Source: an uncultured Collinsella sp. (GTDB taxonomy: Bacteria > Actinomycetota > Coriobacteriia > Coriobacteriales > Coriobacteriaceae). Taken from it: DNA of 22,247 nucleotides. This document shows, one piece after another, positions 6,927 through 15,448 of this stretch. Positions within the stretch are counted from its first letter, which is position 1; the number at the start of each line of letters is the position of its first letter. The position numbers and the translations under genes were made by a program. The notes beneath the pieces were generated by a model that was given only the letters and a program-made list of their open reading frames with translations, was not told where the DNA came from and did not search any database. The stretch lies in NCBI GenBank assembly GCA_902478935.1, contig CABSMV010000020.1, positions 1 through 22,247 of the forward strand. The letters run 5' to 3'.

Positions 6927-8609
6927 CTACTTGCGACGAAGCAGCGTCGAGACCTCGGGCATCTTAAGAACGACGGCAAGGCCAAAGGTAACAGCAAGCG
7001 AGACGACACCCGCAACGCAAACATAGCCAAGAGTAATCAGAATCGAGCCGCCAAGTACCCCGACAAAGTGTTCAAGCGCCCACATGACGCCGGCGCCTGC
7101 GGCAGCCCCTAGGCCGCCGAGCAAAAGGCCAAAGAAACCGCCATGCAGGATAGATTTGACCTGAAGGCCACGCAGGCGACGACGCAGCCACCACAGCGAA
7201 CAGCCGACCAAGATCACGTAGTCGACAACATACGAAAGCGCGATTGCCGGCATACCGAAGCCCAGCACAACGCCAAACAGCAGAACCGAGCCAGCCTGGC
7301 CGATGGCGGAATACAGGCAATAGCGGCTATAGGGCTTCATGTCGAGCAAGGCAGAGAAGCTCTTCTGCATCAACACGACCACGCCGTAGAGCGGCAGCGA
7401 GAGCGCCAGGTAGACAAGGTACTCGGACACCAGCGCCACGCCGGATTCATCGAACTTGCCGGCACAGTAAATCATGTTGAGCGGACGTGCGAAGACAATC
7501 AGGTACAGTGCGAACGGAATCAGGAAGAACAGCATCTGGGCGACGCCACGCGAAATGCCCGTGCGAACGCTGTCGTAATCCTTCTCCTGTGCGTCATGAG
7601 AGAGCTCGGTATAGAGCGCCGTCGAAAGCGAGGCGGCAATCAGCGCGTAGGGCAGCGTGTACCACAGGCGCGCATAGGCGATGACGGAAGGACCCGTCTC
7701 GGGCTGGACCACCAGCGCGGCAGCGTTGGTGATAGAAGTCGAGACAAACATGCACACCGTGGCGAGCAGCGTCGGGATACCGAGCGCAATCGTCTGGCGC
7801 AGCGCGGGGTCCTTAAAGTCGATATGGATATGGGGATGCACGCCGTGCTTGCCAAGCGCGGGAATCTGACATGCCATCTGAACAAAGACACCGAGGGTCG
7901 TACCGGCCGCAATCAAGATGATGCCGGCACGTTCGCCAAACTGTGCGGACACGGGCGCAAAACCCATAAAGCTCGCAATGACGATCACATTGTTGAGGAC
8001 CGGGGCAAACGTCGACCAGAAGTAGTCGCGGTGTGCGTTGAGAACGCCCGAGAACACCGAGCCCAAACCATAAAAGAGAATCTGGATGGCAAAGAAACGG
8101 AACATGAACGCAGCGGTATCCATGCTGCCGCCGTCACCCGAAAGGAACGATTGCGTCCAGATAAAGCCCGGGGCGAACACGGTCCCCAACAACGAAATGC
8201 CACCCAGCACCAAAAGCAGAATGCCAAGCAGGTTGCCCACGTACTCGTTCGAGGCCTCGCGACCCTGCTCACGCCTCACGCCCATGTACACGGGCAAAAA
8301 CGCCGTCACGAGCATGCCACCCATCACGAGTTCGTAGAGCATATTGGGCAGGTTGTTGGCGACCTGATAGGAGGACGAGAGTAGCGACATGCCGATAGCG
8401 GCCGCCATTGCCCACGTGCGGATAAAACCGGTGACGCGAGACACGATGGTCAGGATGGTCATAAGCCCGGCGGAACGACCAACCGTGGAGTAGTCCGACG
8501 AGCCCATGTCGTCAGTGTCATCTCGCGACGAAGAAGCTTCGGATGAGGGTGTCTGAGGCGCGGATTCTTTTGCAAAATGAGCTCCGCGCTTCAATTCTTC
8601 CTGCGGCAT
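6927..8609 (-). CDS. murJ: Lipid II flippase MurJ (MviN family)
   Basis: Polytopic membrane protein (560 aa) of the MOP exporter superfamily that moves lipid II across the membrane for peptidoglycan synthesis. A polar N-terminal tail of about 40 residues is followed by about 14 hydrophobic segments. The MurJ hallmark region is clear: the conserved arginines in SRVTGFIR (57-64) and NNLPNMLYELVMGGMLVTAF (85-104). The protein ends with an Arg/Lys tail (LLRRK). The ATG at 8609 lies 3 bp after the ybaK stop, with a GAGG site inside the ybaK end. A later Met at residue 35 is a possible shorter start. It is co-transcribed with uvrC and ybaK. That linkage of wall synthesis and DNA repair is probably organisational rather than functional. 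Confidence 0.95.
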   Translation of the reverse strand: MPQEELKRGAHFAKESAPQTPSSEASSSRDDTDDMGSSDYSTVGRSAGLMTILTIVSRVTGFIRTWAMAAAIGMSLLSSSYQVANNLPNMLYELVMGGMLVTAFLPVYMGVRREQGREASNEYVGNLLGILLLVLGGISLLGTVFAPGFIWTQSFLSGDGGSMDTAAFMFRFFAIQILFYGLGSVFSGVLNAHRDYFWSTFAPVLNNVIVIASFMGFAPVSAQFGERAGIILIAAGTTLGVFVQMACQIPALGKHGVHPHIHIDFKDPALRQTIALGIPTLLATVCMFVSTSITNAAALVVQPETGPSVIAYARLWYTLPYALIAASLSTALYTELSHDAQEKDYDSVRTGISRGVAQMLFFLIPFALYLIVFARPLNMIYCAGKFDESGVALVSEYLVYLALSLPLYGVVVLMQKSFSALLDMKPYSRYCLYSAIGQAGSVLLFGVVLGFGMPAIALSYVVDYVILVGCSLWWLRRRLRGLQVKSILHGGFFGLLLGGLGAAAGAGVMWALEHFVGVLGGSILITLGYVCVAGVVSLAVTFGLAVVLKMPEVSTLLRRK

Positions 8610-8612
8610 CGC

Positions 8613-9113
8613 TCAGTCCTCTCTCGTAATCGCGGCAACCGTCGCCCCGCAAAATGCAATTAAATCATCGGGTGCAAGCTCGAGCTGATAACCACGCTTG
8701 CCTCCCGAAATAAAAATGGTATCCCAAAGGACACATGTCTCATCAATGAGCGTCCGGTAGCGTTTTTTCATACCGACCGGGCTGCAGCCGCCGCGAACGT
8801 AGCCAGTCGCCGCAAGCAAATCCTTCACATGCATTATGGCCAAGGACTTCTCCCCCGCGGCACGCGCGGCGGACTTTAGATCGAGCTCGTCGGCAACAGG
8901 GATACAGCACACGACATAGTCGTTGGACGGTGTCACGCAGACCAAAGTCTTAAATCCTTGACCGGGCTCCTCGCCAAGCTGCTCCGAAATCGCGACCCCC
9001 AGGCCCACCGACTCATCACCATCGTCTTCGTACGTATGTAGAACATAGGAAATGCCGGCACTTTCCAGCTCGCGCATCGCATTGGTTTTTGGCGTCTTTA
9101 CAGCCTTTGCCAT
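8613..9113 (-). CDS. ybaK: YbaK/EbsC-type Cys-tRNA(Pro) deacylase
   Basis: Trans-editing enzyme (166 aa) that hydrolyses cysteine mischarged onto tRNA(Pro), and may act on other Cys-tRNAs. The YbaK-type fold covers nearly the whole chain. The conserved Lys needed for activity in characterised homologues fits K55 in GFKTLVCV. Glycine-rich segments GYVRGGCSPVGMKKRY and FISGGKRGYQLEL are family hallmarks. The ATG at 9113 is chosen because AAAGGA lies about 6 nt upstream; an open in-frame extension to 9209 would cross the putative promoter and looks non-coding. It is the first gene of the unit with murJ and uvrC. Confidence 0.92.
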   Translation of the reverse strand: MAKAVKTPKTNAMRELESAGISYVLHTYEDDGDESVGLGVAISEQLGEEPGQGFKTLVCVTPSNDYVVCCIPVADELDLKSAARAAGEKSLAIMHVKDLLAATGYVRGGCSPVGMKKRYRTLIDETCVLWDTIFISGGKRGYQLELAPDDLIAFCGATVAAITRED

Positions 9114-9150
9114 GACATATCCTTTCTCTCGCATTCGGACGCAAGGATTA

Positions 9151-9180
9151 AGTATATGTCCAATTCGGCTGCATACGTCA
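9151..9180 (-). promoter_or_regulatory. Candidate promoter for ybaK-murJ-uvrC
   Basis: The minus strand has TATACT (9151-9156, five of six to the -10 consensus) about 38 nt before the ybaK start. Only a weak TGACGT-like -35 lies about 18 bp further upstream. The position, between the uvrA 3' hairpin and the ybaK RBS, supports a promoter here. Confidence 0.4.
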
Positions 9181-9194
9181 CTTCGGCACAGCAA

Positions 9195-9225
9195 GCGCCA
9201 TCGAATCACAAGGAGTCGATGGCGC
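9195..9225 (-). terminator. 3' hairpin of uvrA
   Basis: A perfect 10-bp stem (GCGCCATCGA 9195-9204 with TCGATGGCGC 9216-9225) and an 11-nt loop begin about 20 nt after the uvrA stop. The following minus-strand bases (TTGCTGTGCC) are only slightly T-rich. It may be a weak intrinsic terminator or a 3'-end stabilising stem. Confidence 0.55.
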
Positions 9226-9245
9226 CCATAAACTGAATCGCCTAT

Positions 9246-12125
9246 TTATTGAGCATCAAGTTGAGCCTGACGCTCCCGGTCACGCCTGAGCAACGGCGCC
9301 AAAAACTTGCCCGTATAACTCTGCGGACAGTCCGCAACCTGCTCCGGAGTGCCCGAAACCACGACGGTTCCGCCGCCGTTACCGCCCTCGGGACCCATAT
9401 CGATCAGGCGGTCGGCAACCTTGATGACATCAAGGTTGTGCTCAATCACCAGCACCGTGTTGCCCGCATCGACCAAGCGCTGCAGCACATCGAGCAGCTG
9501 GCGGACGTCCTCAAAATGAAGACCGGTCGTCGGCTCGTCCAATATATAGAACGTCTTGCCCGTCTGGCGTCGATGAAGCTCCTTGGCGAGCTTCACACGC
9601 TGCGCCTCGCCGCCCGAGAGCGTCGTGGCGGGCTGGCCCAGGCTCACGTAGCCTAAGCCTACATCGTACAGCGTCTGGAGCTTGCGCTTAATCTGCGGGA
9701 TATTCCCAAAGAAGGCCAGCGCCTCGGTGACGCTCATGTCGAGCACGTCCGAGATGGTCTTGCCACGGTAGGTGACCTCGAGTGTCTCGCGGTTGTAGCG
9801 TTTACCGCCGCAAACTTCGCAGGGAACGTAGATATCGGGAAGGAAGTGCATCTCGATCTTGATCTGCCCGTCGCCCTTGCACGCCTCGCAGCGCCCGCCA
9901 CTCACATTAAAGGAGAAACGACCCGGCGAGTAGCCGCGCGCCTTCGACTCCGGCGTACTCGCAAACAGCGCGCGAAGATCATCCCACAGGCCGATATAGG
10001 TAGCAGGGTTGGAACGCGGCGTGCGGCCAATCGGCGACTGGTCGATATCGATAACCTTATCGATACACTCGATGCCCTCGATTTTTTTATACGGACCCAC
10101 AGGGCGCGTCGAACGGTGAATAGCATTCGTAAGGGCAGGCGCAATGGTGTCGGTAACCAGGGAGCTCTTGCCCGATCCCGACACGCCGGTAACAACCGTA
10201 AGCGTACCAAACTCGATCTTGGCGGTAACGTTTTTGAGGTTGTTGGCTCGAGCGCCCGTAATTTTAAGGCAGCCGCGACCGGGCTTGCGCCGTTCATCAG
10301 GCACCCGAATCATTCGTTTGCCGGTCAGATAAGCGCCCGTCATCGACTCAGGACACGCCATGATATCAGCAGGCGTTCCCGCCGCGACTACGTGTCCGCC
10401 GTTGACACCGGCGCCGGGCCCCATGTCGATCACGTAGTCGGCGGCACGGATTGTATCCTCGTCGTGTTCGACAACGATAACGGTATTGCCGATATCGCGC
10501 AGGCGCTCGAGCGTCTTGATCAGGCGCTCGTTGTCACGCTGATGAAGACCGATCGAGGGCTCGTCCAGAATATAGAGCACGCCCATGAGACCCGCGCCGA
10601 TCTGCGTTGCCAAGCGAATACGCTGTGCCTCGCCACCGGAAAGCGTCGCCGAGGCGCGATCGAGTGTCAGATAGTCGAGTCCAACATCGACCAGAAAACG
10701 CAGGCGCTCCAGAATTTCCTTGACGATACGGCCGCCGATAAACTGTTGGCGCTCGGTGAGTTCCAGGCCCTCAAAAAACTCGAGCGATTCACGGCACGAC
10801 AGGCAACAAACTTCGTAAATGGACTTGCCGCCCACGGTGACGGCGAGCATCTCAGGGCGCAAACGAGCGCCGTGGCAGGTCGAGCACGGCTCCTCGCGAA
10901 TGTACTTCTCCAGGCGCGCCTTGGTGTTCTCGTTCGTCGTCTCGGTATAGCGTTCGTACAGGATGTTGCGAACGCCCGAAAACTTGGTATCCCACTGGCT
11001 GCGACGTCCGTCGAGCTTTTGGTAGTCGACCGAGATCTTCGTATCGCCCAGGCCATCCAAGAATGCACGACGCACGCGAGGGGGCAAGTCCTCCCACGGC
11101 GTATCGGCGCTCACCTTAAAGTGTTTGCAGACCGCAGCAAAAATCTGCGGATAGTAGTTCGAATTGCCAAACAGGCTACCAAAGACTCCGTCGGCAATGG
11201 ACTTCGAGGGGTCCTCGATCAGCGCCTCGGCATCAACGGTTTTCTTAAAGCCCAGGCCGTCGCACTCAGGACATGCGCCATAGGGAGCGTTAAACGAAAA
11301 ATCACGCGGCTGAAGATCGTCAATGGAGTGTCCATGCTCCGGGCACGCCAAGGCCAACGAATACTCCAGAAGCTCGCCCTCGGTCCCCTCGGGAGCATCA
11401 CGATCGGGCAGCATGTACACGTTTACATTGCCGTGAGCCAGCGCGGTCGCCTGCTCAACAGACTCGGCGATACGGCCCAGAGAGTTCTCACGGATCACGA
11501 TGCGATCGACCACGACCTCGATATCGTGCTTGAACTTCTTGTCCAGATCGATCGGATCGTCGAGCGAGCGCACTTCACCGTCGACACGCACGCGGCTAAA
11601 GCCCTCGGCGCGAAGGTCCTCAAACAGTTTGGTGTACTCGCCTTTTCGCCCGCGCACCACCGGTGCCAGCACAAACGCGCGACGGCCCTCCCCCGCCGCC
11701 AAGACCTTGTCGGCAACCTGGTCGGTCGTCTGACGCTCAATGACGCGGCCGCATTCGGGACAGTGCGGAGTGCCCACACGGGCGAACAGCAGGCGCAGAT
11801 AGTCATAAATCTCGGTTACGGTGCCAACCGTCGAGCGAGGGTTTTTAGACGTCGTCTTTTGGTCGATCGACACCGCCGGCGAAAGGCCGTCGATTGAATC
11901 CAAGTCGGGTTTGTCCATCTGGCCCAAGAACTGGCGCGCATAGCTCGAAAGACTCTCGACGTATCGACGCTGGCCCTCGGCATAGATAGTGTCAAATGCC
12001 AGCGAACTCTTGCCCGAGCCAGAAAGACCGGTAATGACCACGAGTTGGTCGCGCGGAATGGAAACATCGATATCACGGAGGTTGTGCTCACGAGCGCCGC
12101 GAATAACGATAGAAGAATCAGACAT
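9246..12125 (-). CDS. uvrA: UvrABC excinuclease subunit A
   Basis: Damage-recognition ATPase of nucleotide excision repair (959 aa). It dimerises, scans DNA and loads UvrB. Two ABC modules are complete: Walker A GLSGSGKS 33-40 and GVSGSGKS 647-654; signatures LSGGEAQ 495-501 and 836-842; Walker B DEP 521-523 and 863-865; switch His 554 and 896. Zinc-module cysteines are visible in CPEHG (261) with CPEC (285-288), and in CEAC (746-749) with CEVC (769-772). The length is typical. The ATG at 12125 has AAGGAG 5 nt upstream; earlier in-frame codons lack an RBS. It appears monocistronic, divergent from the LTA-synthase-like gene, with a partial SOS-box-like motif upstream. Confidence 0.98.
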   Translation of the reverse strand: MSDSSIVIRGAREHNLRDIDVSIPRDQLVVITGLSGSGKSSLAFDTIYAEGQRRYVESLSSYARQFLGQMDKPDLDSIDGLSPAVSIDQKTTSKNPRSTVGTVTEIYDYLRLLFARVGTPHCPECGRVIERQTTDQVADKVLAAGEGRRAFVLAPVVRGRKGEYTKLFEDLRAEGFSRVRVDGEVRSLDDPIDLDKKFKHDIEVVVDRIVIRENSLGRIAESVEQATALAHGNVNVYMLPDRDAPEGTEGELLEYSLALACPEHGHSIDDLQPRDFSFNAPYGACPECDGLGFKKTVDAEALIEDPSKSIADGVFGSLFGNSNYYPQIFAAVCKHFKVSADTPWEDLPPRVRRAFLDGLGDTKISVDYQKLDGRRSQWDTKFSGVRNILYERYTETTNENTKARLEKYIREEPCSTCHGARLRPEMLAVTVGGKSIYEVCCLSCRESLEFFEGLELTERQQFIGGRIVKEILERLRFLVDVGLDYLTLDRASATLSGGEAQRIRLATQIGAGLMGVLYILDEPSIGLHQRDNERLIKTLERLRDIGNTVIVVEHDEDTIRAADYVIDMGPGAGVNGGHVVAAGTPADIMACPESMTGAYLTGKRMIRVPDERRKPGRGCLKITGARANNLKNVTAKIEFGTLTVVTGVSGSGKSSLVTDTIAPALTNAIHRSTRPVGPYKKIEGIECIDKVIDIDQSPIGRTPRSNPATYIGLWDDLRALFASTPESKARGYSPGRFSFNVSGGRCEACKGDGQIKIEMHFLPDIYVPCEVCGGKRYNRETLEVTYRGKTISDVLDMSVTEALAFFGNIPQIKRKLQTLYDVGLGYVSLGQPATTLSGGEAQRVKLAKELHRRQTGKTFYILDEPTTGLHFEDVRQLLDVLQRLVDAGNTVLVIEHNLDVIKVADRLIDMGPEGGNGGGTVVVSGTPEQVADCPQSYTGKFLAPLLRRDRERQAQLDAQ

Positions 12126-12153
12126 GGAAGCTCCTTGCCTCCTATTGCATCGA

Positions 12154-12159
12154 ATCATA
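12154..12159 (-). promoter_or_regulatory. Candidate -10 element of uvrA
   Basis: TATGAT (minus strand, five of six to consensus) lies about 30 nt before the uvrA start codon. I see no good -35 at 16-18 bp upstream, so this is weak evidence. Confidence 0.3.
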
Positions 12160-12187
12160 CTGTCGATGAGTTTAGCGCACTCGACGC

Positions 12188-12199
12188 GCACAGATGTTC
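12188..12199 (-). promoter_or_regulatory. Possible degenerate LexA (SOS) box upstream of uvrA
   Basis: The minus strand reads GAACATCTGTGC, one mismatch from the Gram-positive LexA core GAAC-N4-GTTC. It lies about 63 nt before the uvrA start codon and is also positioned to affect the divergent gene. uvrA is a common SOS target. The imperfect half-site and absence of similar sites before uvrB or ybaK keep confidence low. Confidence 0.25.
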
Positions 12200-12268
12200 G
12201 TAATACAAGATTCGCAGACCTTTAGCTTTGCGTATCGGGCGCTTTGTTTCTCGAAATGCCGTGGAAAG

Positions 12269-12306
12269 GTTACAGTAATCTAATACTGAACTTAATTTGC
12301 TGTAAC
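12269..12306 (+). repeat. 7-bp inverted repeat in leader of LTA-synthase-like gene
   Basis: GTTACAG (12269-12275) and CTGTAAC (12300-12306) are exact inverted arms around a 24-nt AT-rich spacer. They end 4 nt before the GAGGA ribosome site of the downstream gene. This could be an operator pair or a leader stem near the RBS. No convincing sigma-70 promoter was found nearby. Confidence 0.35.
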
Positions 12307-12318
12307 AGAGGAACGTCC

Positions 12319-14472
12319 ATGACCGAAGATATCCCCCTTGAAATCACTTCGAGCGACATGGCCAATCTGCCCATATTCATCGCCGTCCTTATCGTGGCCG
12401 CCGTCGTCGTGCGCGTGTATTTTTCAATCAAACACAATGAAAAGCCGCCCATTGCCCGCGTCTTTTGGTGCGCGACGCTCCTCATCCCGCTCGGCGTGGT
12501 AGCTGCATGGATTACGAATCAATTGCTCGTAAATGAGGACAGTTCCCTATGGCTCCTTTCTTATTCGGCGCTCGGTGCTGCCGCCGTCATACTTCTTGTC
12601 GAACCCTTGGTTTCGGGACTTATCGACCAAACCGATCTTGCGACGGGAACGGTTGCCTGTATTTGCTGTGACATCCTTGTCATCGCCGCTGTTTCAGCGC
12701 TCTCGTTCGTTTCACTCGAAATTGCCTGTAACGAAACGTTCTATCGCATTCCCGCCAACTCATTCGGGTTTTCCGTCGGGCTGCTCGCGACGGTTCTGCT
12801 CTCCCTTTATTTGCTGGGACAGCGTCATGGAGGCGTCATGGCCCTCGCGCCCGTCGCCTGTTGCATCCTTGGCATTGCCGAGCACTTCGTCATAACGTTT
12901 AAAGGCGAGGCCATCCTGCCAAGCGATATCTTGGCCCTTGGCACCGCAATGGAAGTGAGCGAGGGATACGAGTTTACCTTTACCGCCGGAATCGTAACCT
13001 CTCTCGCCCTGCTGGAGATTTCCCTGGGGCTTCTTTCGCTTATCCGACCGAGAAAGCTCCGTACGCCCACCCATGTCTTCCCCGCAATCGCCGCTAACCT
13101 CTGCGCTTTTCTGCTAGTGACCGTTGTGGGGCTCTCGGGCTTTTCCAGCATCGACTTGGAGCAGGCGCTGAATTTTGGATTTGACCGTTGGCAGCCCATC
13201 ACCACGTATGCGTCTCAGGGTTTTATCACTTCGTTCACCGAAATGGTCAACGAGTTGCCCATTGAGAAGCCCGAAGACTATACGCCCGATGAGGCGCAGA
13301 GCATCGAGCAGGAGCTCTCCGCCACCTACGACAGCACGTATGGCTCGAGCGAGCAGCGCGCGGCGGCCGTTGCCCAGTTCAATGAAATCAAGCCGACGAT
13401 TGTTGCCGTCATGAACGAGAGTTTTAGCGACCTTTCGTGCTTTGAGCAGCTCCAGGCGGCCGGGTACACCGGCCCCGCATTCTACAACTCGCTTCCCGAC
13501 ACACTTGTTCGCGGCACCATGCTCGCTTCGGTCGCCGGTGGCGGAACGGCGAACTCCGAATTCGAATTTTTGACCGGAGCGACAACGGCCTTTGTCGGAT
13601 TAGGCAAAATCCCCTATCAGCTATATCAGATGAATGGTGTCAACAGTCTGGCAAAGGACCTTAAGGAGCTTGGGTATACCGCTACCGCTATGCACCCGCA
13701 AAACCCCGTCAACTACCATCGAGATAAAATCTATCAGCAGCTGGGCTTTGGAGACTTTCTTTCGATCGGCGATTTCGAAGGTGCGCCCTGTTACCATGCC
13801 GGCGTATGCGACTACGCCACCTATGACAAGATACTCGACCTGCTGAGGACCGACGACGCTCCGCAGTTCATCTTCGATGTCACGATGCAAAACCATGGCG
13901 GATACGATGTCGGCACCGTTCCCGCCGAAGAGCTGACAAACTATTGGGTCGAGGGAGCCAGCGAGGGCGCCAATAGCGCGCTCAACACCTATCTCACCTG
14001 CATCAACGCATCCGACCGGGACCTCGAGTACTTTATCAACGAGCTCCGCAATATCGGCAGACCGGTTGTCCTTGTCTTTTTTGGCGACCATCAGCCGAGC
14101 GCCGCAACGACTCTCAACGACGAGCTGTACCCTCAGGAAGATACGGCAAGCCACGCTTTCCGTATCTATCAGTCGACATATTTCGTCTGGGCTAACTATG
14201 AAATCGCCGGCAATACCGAGCTCAACGTCTACGACACCGTCGGGGCAAACGAGATTGCAGCCATTACCCTTAATAAGATCGGCGCCCCGCTCACCGACTA
14301 TCAAAAGGCTCTGCTTGCAACAAGGTCAGATGTGCCCACCATCAATGTCGCCGGCTACCTTGGTGCCGACGGGCTGCGCTACGACTTGGAATCTGAAGAC
14401 AGCCCATACGCCTCGACGATCGACAAGCTGCAGCGCATGCAATACCTCGAGTTCGCCAGCAAAGTTCAGTAA
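12319..14472 (+). CDS. LTA-synthase-like membrane phosphoglycerol transferase
   Basis: Membrane enzyme (717 aa) of the alkaline-phosphatase/sulfatase superfamily, probably adding phosphoglycerol-type units to a lipoteichoic-acid-like or other glycan outside the cell. About seven or eight hydrophobic segments occupy residues 18-273. The extracellular catalytic domain (about 357-680) shows the metal and nucleophile sites of LtaS-type enzymes: MNESFSD with E367, GGGTANSEFEFL with candidate catalytic T410, VTMQNHGGYD with H526, and FFGDHQPS with D590/H591. The ATG at 12319 has GAGGA about 6 nt upstream; the upstream in-frame extension is AT-rich leader. Characterised LtaS has five TM helices, so the longer membrane part points to a divergent subfamily. 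Acceptor and product cannot be read from sequence. It is transcribed divergently from uvrA. Confidence 0.85.
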   Translation: MTEDIPLEITSSDMANLPIFIAVLIVAAVVVRVYFSIKHNEKPPIARVFWCATLLIPLGVVAAWITNQLLVNEDSSLWLLSYSALGAAAVILLVEPLVSGLIDQTDLATGTVACICCDILVIAAVSALSFVSLEIACNETFYRIPANSFGFSVGLLATVLLSLYLLGQRHGGVMALAPVACCILGIAEHFVITFKGEAILPSDILALGTAMEVSEGYEFTFTAGIVTSLALLEISLGLLSLIRPRKLRTPTHVFPAIAANLCAFLLVTVVGLSGFSSIDLEQALNFGFDRWQPITTYASQGFITSFTEMVNELPIEKPEDYTPDEAQSIEQELSATYDSTYGSSEQRAAAVAQFNEIKPTIVAVMNESFSDLSCFEQLQAAGYTGPAFYNSLPDTLVRGTMLASVAGGGTANSEFEFLTGATTAFVGLGKIPYQLYQMNGVNSLAKDLKELGYTATAMHPQNPVNYHRDKIYQQLGFGDFLSIGDFEGAPCYHAGVCDYATYDKILDLLRTDDAPQFIFDVTMQNHGGYDVGTVPAEELTNYWVEGASEGANSALNTYLTCINASDRDLEYFINELRNIGRPVVLVFFGDHQPSAATTLNDELYPQEDTASHAFRIYQSTYFVWANYEIAGNTELNVYDTVGANEIAAITLNKIGAPLTDYQKALLATRSDVPTINVAGYLGADGLRYDLESEDSPYASTIDKLQRMQYLEFASKVQ

Positions 14473-14532
14473 GCCCGCCCATTCGCTTGGACCCATCGTA
14501 TTGCAAGCACGCTCGGCCCAAATGCATCGTAA

Positions 14533-14562
14533 ATGACTCCCGCTCGCAAACGAGGGTACAAT
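14533..14562 (+). promoter_or_regulatory. Candidate promoter of the mrp-flavoprotein operon
   Basis: ATGACT (14533-14538, four of six) is followed after 18 bp by TACAAT (14557-14562, five of six). A start near 14569 would give a leader of about 49 nt to the mrp ATG. The leader contains the GC-rich self-complementary run GGGGCCCCGGCCCC. Confidence 0.5.
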
Positions 14563-14617
14563 GACGCTCGTGTCACATCACGGGGCCCCGGCCCCAACAT
14601 ATACAAAGGAGTCATAC

Positions 14618-15448
14618 ATGGGTTGCGAGCACGCACAGGCCGCCGGCGGACAAACGTCGCCGTCGCAATTTGAGGAGAATACGCTGTCCGAGGTCAAACG
14701 CGTCATCGTCGTGCTTTCCGGCAAGGGCGGTGTCGGCAAGTCGTTTGTCACCGGTGCCATCGCCACCGAGCTTGCCCGCCACGGTCACAAGGTCGGCGTC
14801 CTCGATGCCGACATCACCGGTCCCTCTATCCCCAAGATGTTCGGTATGAGCGGACGCCACGTCCATGCCCTTGGCAACCTTATGCTGCCCGAAATCTCCG
14901 AGCACGGCGTCAAGGTCATGAGCTCCAACCTGCTGCTCCAAAACGAGACCGATCCCGTCCTTTGGCGCGGTCCGGTCATCGCAGGCGCCATTAGGCAGTT
15001 CTGGAGCGAGACCTCGTGGGGCCCCATCGACTACCTGCTGGTCGACATGCCCCCGGGAACAGGCGACGTCGCGCTCACCGTCTTCCAGTCGCTGCCCGTC
15101 GACGGCATCGTCATCGTCACGAGCCCGCAGGATCTGGTCTCGATGATCGTCGCCAAGGCGGTCAACATGGCCGAGAAGATGAACGTCCCCATTCTGGGCA
15201 TTGTCGAGAACATGAGCTATATTGAGTGTCCCGACTGCGGCAAGAAGATCGAGGTCTTTGGCAAGAGCAAGCTCCCCGAGGTCGCAGAGCGCTATAACCT
15301 CGACATCTTGGGCCAGCTTCCCATTAATCCGGCACTCGCCGAGGCCTGCGATAAGGGCGAGGTCGAGACCGCGCTGCCCGATGGCATGTTGCCCAAGGCA
15401 GTCTCTGCCGTCGAGGCCATTACCCCGCACGAGACCGACGAGGCCTAA
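14618..15448 (+). CDS. Mrp/NBP35-family P-loop ATPase, Fe-S cluster carrier
   Basis: Cytosolic protein (276 aa) of the Mrp/ApbC/NBP35 family, which binds and transfers iron-sulfur clusters to target proteins. It has the deviant Walker A GKGGVGKS (35-42), the switch LDADITGPS (62-70), the MPPGTGD motif (144-150), and the CPDC pair (C204, C207) that bridges a 4Fe-4S cluster at the dimer interface. The N-terminal DUF59-like domain of longer Mrp proteins is absent; instead there is a short tail beginning MGCEH. The ATG at 14618 has AAGGAG about 6 nt upstream. Its TAA is immediately followed by the GTG of the next flavoprotein gene, so the two are surely co-transcribed. Confidence 0.93.
   Translation: MGCEHAQAAGGQTSPSQFEENTLSEVKRVIVVLSGKGGVGKSFVTGAIATELARHGHKVGVLDADITGPSIPKMFGMSGRHVHALGNLMLPEISEHGVKVMSSNLLLQNETDPVLWRGPVIAGAIRQFWSETSWGPIDYLLVDMPPGTGDVALTVFQSLPVDGIVIVTSPQDLVSMIVAKAVNMAEKMNVPILGIVENMSYIECPDCGKKIEVFGKSKLPEVAERYNLDILGQLPINPALAEACDKGEVETALPDGMLPKAVSAVEAITPHETDEA

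Noticed and set aside
5391..7112. 573-codon plus-strand open frame
   Set aside because: Antisense to uvrC and the murJ end, with no protein features. uvrC on the other strand has all expected domains.
7143..8384. 413-codon plus-strand open frame
   Set aside because: Antisense to murJ; rich in Arg, Gln and His as expected from reverse-complemented hydrophobic codons.
9114..9209. Upstream extension of ybaK
   Set aside because: It lacks an RBS, crosses a TATACT promoter element and part of the uvrA 3' hairpin, and gives residues unlike the family.
9846..11897. 683-codon plus-strand open frame
   Set aside because: Antisense to uvrA, whose ABC and zinc motifs are intact; no domain on this strand.
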